Positions 25,483 through 33,018 of a stretch of DNA of 58,545 bases are shown in pieces (the first letter of the stretch is position 1; every line of letters starts with the position of its first letter). Location of the stretch: the NCBI GenBank assembly GCA_038750655.1, contig JBCDGZ010000029.1, forward strand, positions 1-58,545, in the 5' to 3' direction. Below the pieces are notes generated by a model, which had not been told where the DNA came from, searched no databases, and worked only from the letters and a program-made list of their open reading frames with translations. A program made the position numbers and the translations under genes. The stretch is from JBCDGZ01 sp038750655. GTDB lineage: Bacteria > Bacteroidota > Bacteroidia > Chitinophagales > Saprospiraceae.

Positions 25483-26757
25483 ATGGAAAAGCAAACAAAA
25501 CTCGCCCTGCACTGGCGTATCCTCATCGCTATGGCGCTCGGTGTCGTCTTCGGTATCATTGCTACGATGATGGGTTGGAAGGAATGGAGCATTGACTGGA
25601 TCAAACCCTTTGGAACGATTTTCATCAATCTATTGAAGTTGATCGCCTTGCCGCTGATTATCGTTTCGCTGATCAAAGGGGTGTCAGACTTGAAGGATGT
25701 TTCGCAGTTGTCGAAGATGGGCGGGCATACGATTTTGTATTATTTGGGGACAACGGTCTTTGCCGTTATTGTGGGCTTGGTGCTGGTCAATTTATTTCAA
25801 CCGGGGAGTTTAGTATCGGAGGAGGCGCGGCAGAGCTTGATTGGCAGTTTTGGTGGGCAGTTGAATGAGAAGCTCAGCTCTGCGGGCTCGGGTGGAGAGG
25901 CAGGCCCTTTGCAGCCTTTGGTAGATATTGTTCCAGATAATATTTTTGGGGCAGCGACCAGCAACGGCAATATGCTACAAGTCATTTTCTTTGTCATCTT
26001 TATCGGTATTGGGTTGGTTTTGATTCCAGAAGAGAAGGCGCAGCCTGTAAAGGCTTTTTTTGACGGCCTCAACGAAGTCATTCTCAAATTGATCGATCTG
26101 ATCATGGAGGTCGCCCCCTACGGCGTCTTTGCCCTATTGGCGACGCTAGTGGTAGAAACCCCCAGCCTCAGCCTCTTCAAGGCCCTCATCGGTTACGGCC
26201 TCACGCTGATATTGGCCCTCTCCATCATGGTCTTTGCCATCTACCCGCTCATGGTCCGCTTTTTTGCCAAAAAAGGGTACCTGGATTTCTTTCGGGCGAT
26301 GGGCCCCGCGCAGCTGGTTGCCCTCTCCACCAGCTCCAGTGCCGCCACCCTGCCCGTCACGATGGAGCGCGTGACGGAAAAGCTGGGCGTCTCCGAAACC
26401 GTCGCCAGTTTCGTACTGCCCATCGGTGCGACGGTGAACATGGACGGCACGAGTTGCCACCAAGCCGTCGCGGCTATTTTCATCGCCCAAACTTTCGGGA
26501 TGGACCTCGACTTATCGACGCAGTTGGGTATTATTCTGACGGCTTCGCTGGCCTCCATTGGTGCGGCGGCAGTGCCCAGCGCGGGGATTGTCATGCTAGT
26601 GATTGTGTTGGGACAGGCGGGTATTCCGGAGGCGGGATTAGCTATGATTTTTGCCGTAGATCGGCCCTTAGATATGTGCCGGACGGTGGTGAATATCACA
26701 GGGGATGCGACGGTTTCTTTGATGGTGGATCGGAAGGTGTCGTTGGATGCGGATTGA
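25483..26757 (+). CDS. Dicarboxylate/amino acid:cation symporter (DAACS family)
   Basis: A 424-residue inner membrane transporter with about eight transmembrane helices and two re-entrant hairpins. The serine-rich hairpin 1 (STSSSAATLPVTMERV, about 282-297) and the cation-site motif NMDGTSCHQ (about 320-328) identify the glutamate/dicarboxylate symporter family. It imports acidic substrates with Na+ or H+. Exact substrate is not predictable. It follows the pirin gene by 45 bases and may be co-transcribed. Confidence 0.93.
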   Translation: MEKQTKLALHWRILIAMALGVVFGIIATMMGWKEWSIDWIKPFGTIFINLLKLIALPLIIVSLIKGVSDLKDVSQLSKMGGHTILYYLGTTVFAVIVGLVLVNLFQPGSLVSEEARQSLIGSFGGQLNEKLSSAGSGGEAGPLQPLVDIVPDNIFGAATSNGNMLQVIFFVIFIGIGLVLIPEEKAQPVKAFFDGLNEVILKLIDLIMEVAPYGVFALLATLVVETPSLSLFKALIGYGLTLILALSIMVFAIYPLMVRFFAKKGYLDFFRAMGPAQLVALSTSSSAATLPVTMERVTEKLGVSETVASFVLPIGATVNMDGTSCHQAVAAIFIAQTFGMDLDLSTQLGIILTASLASIGAAAVPSAGIVMLVIVLGQAGIPEAGLAMIFAVDRPLDMCRTVVNITGDATVSLMVDRKVSLDAD

Positions 26758-26776
26758 GTGTTTGCGTGGGAAAATC

Positions 26777-26827
26777 GCCGTGTCCCTTGACCGGGAGACG
26801 AAAGTAAACCTTATCAGAAAACACGGC
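26777..26827. repeat. Short inverted repeat upstream of the dehydrogenase gene
   Basis: GCCGTGT (26777-26783) pairs with ACACGGC (26821-26827) across a 37-base loop. A closely related but tighter hairpin with the core GAGCCGTGTC/GACACGGCTC follows the same gene at 27824-27856. Confidence 0.35.
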
Positions 26828-26906
26828 TCGGACTAATTGCTACTCAACATTTGAAATTTACACTTCACACTTTGAATTGCGCAACTACACAACCCTCCCT
26901 TACCGG

Positions 26907-26914
26907 TATCTTTG
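26907..26914 (+). promoter_or_regulatory. Bacteroidota -7 box upstream of the dehydrogenase gene
   Basis: TATCTTTG matches TAnnTTTG and lies 41 bases before the start codon. The nearest TTG boxes are 27 or more bases upstream, longer than the usual spacer. Confidence 0.45.
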
Positions 26915-26955
26915 TAGTGTAATCATTTAGAAACAAAATCTTAAAAACTATAAAA

Positions 26956-27801
26956 ATGGAAAATTCGAATAATAGCAAAGTATGGTTTATCACTGGCGCT
27001 TCCTCTGGTTTTGGTAAGGCAATGGCAGAATATGCGGCATCACAAGGATATAAAGTAGTGGCGACTGCACGTAGAAAAGAAAAGTTGGAGGAGTTAGCGG
27101 CTACCGCGCCGGAACAAATCAAAGCCATTTCTATGGATGTTACCAATCGCGAGCAGGTAAGACAAGGCGTTGACCAGGCAATGGCAACTTTTGGAAAGAT
27201 CGATGTACTCATTAATAATGCAGGCTATGGCATCGTAGGTGCATTGGAAGAAACGCCAGAGGAAGAGTTTCGCAATCAGATGGAAACCAATTTCTTTGGG
27301 GCAGTGGCTATCACACAAGAGGTGCTTCCGCACCTAAGAAATCAAGGCAGTGGAGCGATTGTTAATATGAGCAGCATGGGGGGAAATATGAGTTTCGGCG
27401 GGTTCAGTGCTTACTCGGCATCAAAATTTGCCCTAGAGGGAGCCTCGGAAGCTTTAGCTCAGGAGGTTGCACCGTTTGGTATCAAAACCATGATTGTTGA
27501 ACCGGGAGCCTTCAGAACGGAGTTCGCGGGCAGCGCCTTAAAGCATATGCCAAAGATTGAAGCCTATGATGCCATCGTCGGCGGAACGCGGGATTTTGCC
27601 AAAAGTATGGATGGTACACAACAGGGGGATCCATTTAAAGCAGCGCAGGCCATTGATATGGCTTTGCAGGCGGACCATACTCCTTTGCGCTTGCAGCTTG
27701 GTGCCGACGCTGTCGAAGCCATCAAAACACACGCGGAACAATTGCTGTCCGATTTAGATACTTGGAAAGCAACAGCGGAGGATACCACCTTCGACAACTA
27801 A
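26956..27801 (+). CDS. Short-chain dehydrogenase/reductase (classical SDR)
   Basis: A 281-residue classical SDR: nucleotide motif TGASSGFGKAMAE (about 14-26), NNAGYG (about 87-92) and the catalytic YSASK (Tyr about 155) after VNMSSMGG. An Arg-rich segment TARRKEK after the second strand suggests NADP(H) preference. It probably oxidises or reduces a small alcohol or ketone of unknown identity. It has its own -7 box and a hairpin after the stop, so it is likely transcribed alone. Confidence 0.92.
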   Translation: MENSNNSKVWFITGASSGFGKAMAEYAASQGYKVVATARRKEKLEELAATAPEQIKAISMDVTNREQVRQGVDQAMATFGKIDVLINNAGYGIVGALEETPEEEFRNQMETNFFGAVAITQEVLPHLRNQGSGAIVNMSSMGGNMSFGGFSAYSASKFALEGASEALAQEVAPFGIKTMIVEPGAFRTEFAGSALKHMPKIEAYDAIVGGTRDFAKSMDGTQQGDPFKAAQAIDMALQADHTPLRLQLGADAVEAIKTHAEQLLSDLDTWKATAEDTTFDN

Positions 27802-27823
27802 AATAGAATTGTTTCTAATAGCC

Positions 27824-27856
27824 TGAGCCGTGTCTCTTGCTAAATGACACGGCTCA
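27824..27856. terminator. Hairpin after the dehydrogenase gene
   Basis: A perfect 11-base stem TGAGCCGTGTC / GACACGGCTCA with an 11-base loop, 22 bases after the stop. There is no T run, so termination is likely but not certain. Confidence 0.55.
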
Positions 27857-27900
27857 AACTTCCTCCAAAAGTTCATCGGTTTTCAACCTTATTTAATTCA

Positions 27901-28068
27901 ATGATTATGAGCAAAATAGCATTAGTCACGGGGGCCAATAGAGGGATCGGTTTTGCCGTAGCAAAGGGGCTTCTACAAAAAGGCATTACGGTAATTGCAA
28001 CAAGCAGAAATGAGTTAAATAAGGAGGAGTTGATGAAGCAGCTTTCCACTTACGGTGCAGTAAAATTG
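27901..28068 (+). pseudogene. Short-chain dehydrogenase, N-terminal fragment only
   Basis: About 56 codons encode a good SDR N-terminus: SKIALVTGANRGIGFAVAKG with the NAD(P) motif, then KGITVIATSRNE. Homology stops near YGAVKL. From there the frame translates the antisense of modC and ends at 28137. The active-site Tyr-Lys and most of the protein are missing. Base composition changes sharply near 28070, from AT-rich to GC-rich, which marks a deletion or insertion junction. Confidence 0.75.
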
Positions 28069-28901
28069 AGGGTATCCAGTAAAACGCGATCGCCAACCTG
28101 GAGATTAGCCAGCTCCTCCGCAGCCACCCAAAGCTGAATAATCTGATCCCCCACCAAGACCCAAATACGCTCCTCTCCCTCAATGCGCAGCACCTCCCCC
28201 TGCAAAGCCCGCTCGCTCCCGCTACGCGCCCCAGCGAACAACTCCAGCGGGCTGCCCCACCGCACAACCTTCCCCTCCTCCAATATCCAAACCCGATCCG
28301 CCATCCGACAAACCTCCCCCACATCATGGCTTACCAAAATCGTCGTCAGGCCATACTCCCGATGCACCCGCAGTACATAATCCTGCAACTTACTGCGCAT
28401 CCCCTGATCCAATGCCGACAGCGGCTCATCCAGCAACAATAGGCTCGGCCGTCGGACCAGCGCGCGGGCCAAGGCCACCCGCTGCTGCTGCCCACCCGAC
28501 AGGCGGCCCGGCCGCCGCCCCTGCAATTCCCCCAATTCCATCATCTCCACCAACTCCTCAACAATCGCCACCGGCTGCCCCTTGCTCAGCGCAAAGCGCA
28601 GGTTTTCTCGTACCGTCATATTCGGAAACAGCGCATAGTCCTGAAAGACCAAGCCCACCTGCCGCCGCCGCGGCGGCCAATCAATCCCCTTCTCCGTATC
28701 CAACCAACATTCCCCCTGCACCTCAATCCGTCCCCGCTCACAATCCATCAACCCCGCCAACATCCGCAAAATCGAAGTCTTGCCGACCCCAGAGTCGCCG
28801 TAAAGCGCCAACAGCTGCCCCGCTTCGAACTGTCCTTCGACGTGCAGCGCCAGCTCGCCTCCCGCCGCCTTAAGCCGTCGTTGTAAGTTGAATTTAATCA
28901 T
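28050..28901 (-). CDS. modC: Molybdate ABC transporter ATP-binding protein ModC
   Basis: A 283-residue ABC ATPase: Walker A GDSGVGKTS (about 36-44), signature LSGGQQQRVALARAL, Walker B LLLLDEPLSALD and the switch His in LVSHDVGEV. A short C-terminal TOBE-like part follows, as in ModC. I start at 28901 because this gives a 4-base ATGA overlap with modB, like the modA/modB overlap. The last residues (about NFTAP) and the stop are encoded inside the truncated dehydrogenase remnant, so the original C-terminus may have been replaced. Confidence 0.9.
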   Translation of the reverse strand: MIKFNLQRRLKAAGGELALHVEGQFEAGQLLALYGDSGVGKTSILRMLAGLMDCERGRIEVQGECWLDTEKGIDWPPRRRQVGLVFQDYALFPNMTVRENLRFALSKGQPVAIVEELVEMMELGELQGRRPGRLSGGQQQRVALARALVRRPSLLLLDEPLSALDQGMRSKLQDYVLRVHREYGLTTILVSHDVGEVCRMADRVWILEEGKVVRWGSPLELFAGARSGSERALQGEVLRIEGEERIWVLVGDQIIQLWVAAEELANLQVGDRVLLDTLNFTAP

Positions 28902-29572
28902 GGTCCCCATCTTTTAAGGTAGCCCCCGTTGATCAAATAAACCGTGAACAGAATGGTGAAAGTGACGGCAAATAAAAAGAGAGAGTAAGCATTAGCCAAG
29001 CTGTAATTCAGCGCCTCCACCTCGTCGTAGATGGCGATGGAAGCGACTTTGGTCTTGCCGGGGATATTACCACCGATCATCAGGACGACGCCAAACTCGC
29101 CGATGGTATGGGCGAAGGCCAGCACGATGCCGGTGAGTAAGGAAGGCTTGATATTGGGCAGTAGGACGCGGAAGAGCGTCGTCAGCCGGGTCTTGCCGAG
29201 TACGGCGGCGGCTTCGCGGAGAGAAGCGGGTAGGTTGCTAAAGCCGGATTGGATGGGATGCACCATGAAAGGCAAGCTGTAGATCACCGAGGCGATGACC
29301 AGGCCCTCGAAGGAGAAGACCAGCCGCAGGCCCAGCCATTCGTCGAGCCATCGGCCGAAGGCGTTGGCGGGGCTGAAGGCGATGAGGAAGTAGAAGCCCA
29401 GTACGGTGGGCGGCAATACCAGCGGCATACTCACCAGGGTTTCGAAAATCGGGGTGAGGCGGCTGCGCGTGTAGGCCAGCCAGTAGGCCAGGGGAATGCC
29501 CACCAAGAGGAGGATTAGGGTGGTAACGCAGGCCAGTTGAAAAGTCAGTATGATGGGGCTCCAGTCGATCAT
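28898..29572 (-). CDS. modB: Molybdate ABC transporter permease ModB
   Basis: A 224-residue inner membrane permease with five to six transmembrane helices. The EAA loop that contacts ModC reads REAAAVLGKTRLTTLFRVLLP (about 137-157, shown only to locate it), and PLVLPPTVLGFY (about 50) is typical of ModB. Its ATG overlaps the modA stop by 4 bases and its stop overlaps the modC start by 4, so the three genes are translationally coupled. Confidence 0.93.
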   Translation of the reverse strand: MIDWSPIILTFQLACVTTLILLLVGIPLAYWLAYTRSRLTPIFETLVSMPLVLPPTVLGFYFLIAFSPANAFGRWLDEWLGLRLVFSFEGLVIASVIYSLPFMVHPIQSGFSNLPASLREAAAVLGKTRLTTLFRVLLPNIKPSLLTGIVLAFAHTIGEFGVVLMIGGNIPGKTKVASIAIYDEVEALNYSLANAYSLFLFAVTFTILFTVYLINGGYLKRWGP

Positions 29573-30327
29573 TGAGCAACGGGCTGGTAGCCGTAGGTTT
29601 GCAGGATTTTTTGTGCTTTTTCGCCGAGCAGGAAATGGTAAAACTGCTCGGCCGCTTCGGTATTGCCATCTTTGCGTTGCAGAGGGACGACGCCTTGGGC
29701 GATGGGGCTGTAGCTGGCGGTATCGACTTCTACCCAGCGGCCTTTGTCTTTCATGACGGGCGAGAGGACAACGGATTTGGCGGTGAAGCCGATGCGGGCA
29801 GAGCGCGTGGTGATGAATTGATTGGTTTGGGAAATGCTTTCGCCGTAGACCAATTTCTGGCGCAAGGACTCGATCAATTGGTAGTGTTTAAGGGCTTCGG
29901 CGGCGGCGTAGCCGTAGGGGGCCGTCTTGGGATTGGCCAGCGCGATGAAGTCTGTCTCGGGCAGTTTTAGAGCCTGCATATCGGGTTGCAGATCGGGGTC
30001 CTGGGTCCAGAGCACCAGCTTGCCGTAGGCGTAAATTTTGGGAGGAAGCAGCGTTTTACCAGCACTGTGCAGGCGCTCAGGATATTTCATATTGGCAGAA
30101 ATAAATAGATCGTAGGGCGCACCCTCCAGAATCTGAGCCGTCAATTTACCGGAGGAGCTGAGGATGACCTCCGTAGGAATGCCCGTTTCTTCGGTAAAAG
30201 TTTCGCCCAATTCTTCTATGACAAACTGTACATTGGCCGCCGCTGCGATGGTCAGTATACCGGGAGCGGGAGCTTGGCAGCTGGCGAACAGCAGAAGGGT
30301 AGCGAGGGCGAGTAGGCGGATATTCAT
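29569..30327 (-). CDS. modA: Molybdate-binding lipoprotein ModA
   Basis: A 252-residue substrate-binding protein starting MNIRLLALATLLLFASC, with the lipobox Cys at 17, so it is membrane-anchored. The mature part begins LTIAAAANVQFVIEELG and contains VILSSSGKLTAQI and DLFISANMKYPERL, the oxyanion-contacting segments of ModA proteins. It delivers molybdate or tungstate to ModB-ModC. The frame is open further upstream, but the added residues do not look like a signal peptide. Confidence 0.93.
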   Translation of the reverse strand: MNIRLLALATLLLFASCQAPAPGILTIAAAANVQFVIEELGETFTEETGIPTEVILSSSGKLTAQILEGAPYDLFISANMKYPERLHSAGKTLLPPKIYAYGKLVLWTQDPDLQPDMQALKLPETDFIALANPKTAPYGYAAAEALKHYQLIESLRQKLVYGESISQTNQFITTRSARIGFTAKSVVLSPVMKDKGRWVEVDTASYSPIAQGVVPLQRKDGNTEAAEQFYHFLLGEKAQKILQTYGYQPVAQ

Positions 30328-30396
30328 TGCTGAATTGTTGAGGGATCGATTAGCGTATGTGGTTGAGTAAAGATAATAAAAACCCAAACTTTTAAG

Positions 30397-31560
30397 CTAC
30401 TTATTAGAAAAGCGATAGACCGTCTTGGTAGCGTACACCTCTCCGGGTTCCAGCAGCGTGGAGGGGAACTGCGGTTGGTTGGGAGAGTCGGGAAAATGCT
30501 GGGTTTCTAGGCAAAGGCCGCCGCGACGGCGATAGGGCTGGCCGGCGTGCCCAGCATCGACGTCGAGCCAATTAGCGGTGTAGAGCTGTACGCCAGGCTC
30601 CTCCGTCAGCACTTCCAGCCGACGGCCAGAGTTGGGGTCGTAGACAATGGCGGCCAGCTCCAAGCCTTCCCCTTGGCGATTCAGCACAAAGTTATGATCA
30701 TAGCCATTGCCGTATCGGAGCTGCTGGTGGTCGGCTTCAATCTCAGCTCCTACTGCCTTCGGCTGCCGAAAGTCAAAAGGGGTTCCTGCTACTGCCATCC
30801 GCTCACCCGTCGGGATCATCGTCGCATCCACCGGTGTAATGGAGTCGGCATTGATCAGCAGCAGGTGGGCCTGCACATCGCCGCTGGCATCGCCACGGAG
30901 ATTGAAATAGGCGTGGTTGGTCAGGTTGCAAACCGTCTTTTTATCGCTTGTCGCCTCGTATTCCAAGTGCAGCTCATTCTCATTATTCAACCAATAGCGA
31001 AGCTTGACTTCAAGATTGCCCGGAAAGCCTTCCTCCAAATCCGGACTCAATCGATTCAGCTCCACCCCTACCCGATCCGATGATTCAATAGGCGTCGCCG
31101 TCCAAAGTTTCTTATCAAAACCCTGGGCACCACCGTGCAGCGTATTCGGATCATTGTTCACCGAAAGCGCATAGCTGTTTCCATCAATAGCAAACTGCCC
31201 GCCTGCAATGCGATTGCCATAACGACCGATGGTCGTCCCCAAATTATGATGAGGTCCCAGGTACTGAGCTAAAGAGTCGAAACCCAGCACCACCTCCGCC
31301 AGTTTTCCCTGCTTATCCGGCACCTTAATGGAGGTGATGGTCGCCCCATAGTTGGTAATTTTCACCTCCATCCCCTTATCGTTTTGCAAGTGAAAGAGGT
31401 AGGCGTCCCCTTCCGGCATTTGTCCAAAATCCGCTTTACTAAGCGTCAAACCACTTTGGTGTTGCTCTTGAGCAGGAGGCGATTCCTGGGGCTGACAACA
31501 AAACAAGAAGAGTAAAAAAGCAAGAAGTTCCAGGGTGATAAGGATACGGAGTTTGGACAT
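30397..31560 (-). CDS. galM: Aldose 1-epimerase (mutarotase), lipoprotein
   Basis: A 387-residue GalM-fold enzyme preceded by a lipoprotein signal (LLAFLLFLFCCQ). Motifs: NYGATITSIKVPDK near the start, RYGNRIAGG, the catalytic His in NLTNHAYFNL, GYDHNFVL and a C-terminal sugar-site region PGVQLYTANW. It interconverts anomers of aldoses such as galactose or glucose, here probably at the periplasmic membrane face. It lies 69 bases upstream of modA on the same strand, but a shared function is not apparent. Confidence 0.92.
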   Translation of the reverse strand: MSKLRILITLELLAFLLFLFCCQPQESPPAQEQHQSGLTLSKADFGQMPEGDAYLFHLQNDKGMEVKITNYGATITSIKVPDKQGKLAEVVLGFDSLAQYLGPHHNLGTTIGRYGNRIAGGQFAIDGNSYALSVNNDPNTLHGGAQGFDKKLWTATPIESSDRVGVELNRLSPDLEEGFPGNLEVKLRYWLNNENELHLEYEATSDKKTVCNLTNHAYFNLRGDASGDVQAHLLLINADSITPVDATMIPTGERMAVAGTPFDFRQPKAVGAEIEADHQQLRYGNGYDHNFVLNRQGEGLELAAIVYDPNSGRRLEVLTEEPGVQLYTANWLDVDAGHAGQPYRRRGGLCLETQHFPDSPNQPQFPSTLLEPGEVYATKTVYRFSNK

Positions 31561-31612
31561 AGGCTGTAGATTCTTTCCTTAATGATAGGTAGAATCCTGG
31601 ACTTTACAAAAA

Positions 31613-31652
31613 GCAAAAATCCCCTTGCGGTTGAACTACAAGAGGATTTTTT
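31613..31652 (-). terminator. Terminator after the CBM48/HhH gene
   Basis: Read on the minus strand, AATCCTCTTG and CAAGGGGATT form a ten-base stem with one mismatch and an 11-base loop, followed by a T run. It closes the gene at 31675-32370. Confidence 0.75.
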
Positions 31653-31674
31653 CAGTATCGTAATCAGCAAGTGC

Positions 31675-32370
31675 TTACTTTTTGGCTTTTCTACCACCTT
31701 TCAGCTCATCTTGCCATTTGTTCAGTTCGTCCCATTTGCCTTTAGCAGCCATACCCGCTTGCTTAGCCCAAGTAGAGGGGTCATGCATTTGGTAACGCTT
31801 ACCGGCTTTAGCGAGTATATCTCTGAGGACAGCGATCTTGGCCTTAGAGAGGTCCGCAAAAGTGTTGATGCCTTCCGCCTTGATCAGTCCTTCGATCTTG
31901 GGGCCAATGCCTTCGATCTTAGTCAGTTTGTCTGCAGTAGCTTTCGCTGCCTTAGCAACTTTCTTAGGGGTCTTGGTTGTTGCTTTGGTGCTGGTCTTTT
32001 TAGTAGCTCTAACTTTTGTAGCAACTACTTTTTCAGCCACAGCTCCTGCAATAGCAGCTGCTGCCAGGCTCACCACAGAGTTTTGGATGTGGCCATGCAG
32101 AGGAGAAGTTTCATAGCGATCAGCAGACCAGTCATTTTCCCAGCGCTGCCCATCGATGAGGTAGCGGAAGTGGTAATCGCGTCCCGTTGGAATCGTTACA
32201 GTAGCTGCGAAAGAACCATCTTTAGCCGCCTTAAGTGCCACGCCTTTCTCAGGAGCCCAATCGTTGAAGTCACCGAGCAAAACAACATTATTTGCTCCGG
32301 CTGCCGCCTCTTTGGGAAGCTGGAAAGTTACCTTACAAGAAGGTGTTGATTTCAGAAATTGCTTTTTCAT
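31675..32370 (-). CDS. CBM48 glycogen-binding domain fused to helix-hairpin-helix domain
   Basis: A 231-residue two-domain protein. Residues 1-100 match the isoamylase N-terminal / CBM48 (AMPK glycogen-binding) fold: VTFQLPKEA, VVLLGDFNDWAPEKG, YHFRYLIDGQRWENDW. An Ala/Lys/Thr-rich linker (about 115-150) leads to a helix-hairpin-helix domain (LTKIEGIGPKIEGLIKAEG, about 155-173) and a basic C-terminus KGGRKAKK. The first half should bind glucan, the second is of a type that often binds DNA or protein. No catalytic domain is present. I chose the ATG at 32370, the first Met before the conserved domain. Role unknown. Confidence 0.78.
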   Translation of the reverse strand: MKKQFLKSTPSCKVTFQLPKEAAAGANNVVLLGDFNDWAPEKGVALKAAKDGSFAATVTIPTGRDYHFRYLIDGQRWENDWSADRYETSPLHGHIQNSVVSLAAAAIAGAVAEKVVATKVRATKKTSTKATTKTPKKVAKAAKATADKLTKIEGIGPKIEGLIKAEGINTFADLSKAKIAVLRDILAKAGKRYQMHDPSTWAKQAGMAAKGKWDELNKWQDELKGGRKAKK

Positions 32371-32403
32371 TTTTAAAAATGATTTTGGAAATTTTAGTCT
32401 CAA

Positions 32404-32743
32404 TTCGTCTTACTTCCTTCGAAGTTCAACATTATCAAGCTTGGATAAAAATAGGATTGTTTTGATGGAAAATTGTCCGTAATTAGACTGTGGATTAGGG
32501 CTGTCAATGATCAGTTTGACCAAATAAAGCGCAAAGGTAGATTTTTTTTGATAACATACAAATATTTCTACTTCCTTATTAAAAATTTTCTTGATCTTAT
32601 ACGAATTCTTCTAATCTTTCTTATCTTAGTCAACAGCTGACCTGTAGTTATTCCAAACATTCTGAAACCTGTTTTAAAATCGCTGTTCCATCTCGTTCGA
32701 GATGCGGACCTATTGCTGTTTTATTTTGCTAAATCCTTTTGCA
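32404..32743. other. AT-rich intergenic region
   Basis: 340 bases without a convincing gene. Its left part is the leader and promoter of the minus-strand CBM48/HhH gene. The right part is AT-rich up to about 32640 and shows no operator, terminator or RNA structure that I can identify. The promoter of the SprB-repeat genes must lie to its right or within it, but no clean TAnnTTTG box was found on the plus strand. Confidence 0.4.
32532..32562 (-). promoter_or_regulatory. Consensus Bacteroidota promoter for the CBM48/HhH gene
   Basis: On the minus strand, TTTG (32562-32559), exactly 19 bases, then TACCTTTG (32539-32532): a perfect match to TTTG-N19-TAnnTTTG. Transcription would begin near 32525, giving an untranslated leader of about 155 bases. 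Confidence 0.65.
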
Positions 32744-32992
32744 ATGACTAGACTATTTCTCTTGTTGGTATCGGGCGGGCTAGGTCAGCTGTTGCCCGGG
32801 AATACCACTGCCCAATACAACACGGGCACCTCCCAATGTGGAGGAATCGTTCTCCTCAGTGACTCCCCTTTCTTTACCAGTATTACCACCCTGACTCGTA
32901 GCCAGACTTTTCCCGGCTGGAAGCAGGTGGCTATTACCCGCAACTACAAATTGATCCGGAGCCCTAACGCTCTGCAATGGATAAGGACCTAA
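32744..32992 (+). CDS. Possible small secreted protein
   Basis: An 82-residue frame starts MTRLFLLLVSGGLGQLLPG, which could be a signal peptide cut after TTAQ, and continues with 60 residues without a recognised domain. It ends 26 bases before the first SprB-repeat gene. It may be a short real protein, a degraded remnant of a related secreted protein, or chance; coding evidence beyond the signal-like start is weak. Confidence 0.3.
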   Translation: MTRLFLLLVSGGLGQLLPGNTTAQYNTGTSQCGGIVLLSDSPFFTSITTLTRSQTFPGWKQVAITRNYKLIRSPNALQWIRT

Positions 32993-33018
32993 TTAAATCT
33001 ACAACAATAAAAAGAACC

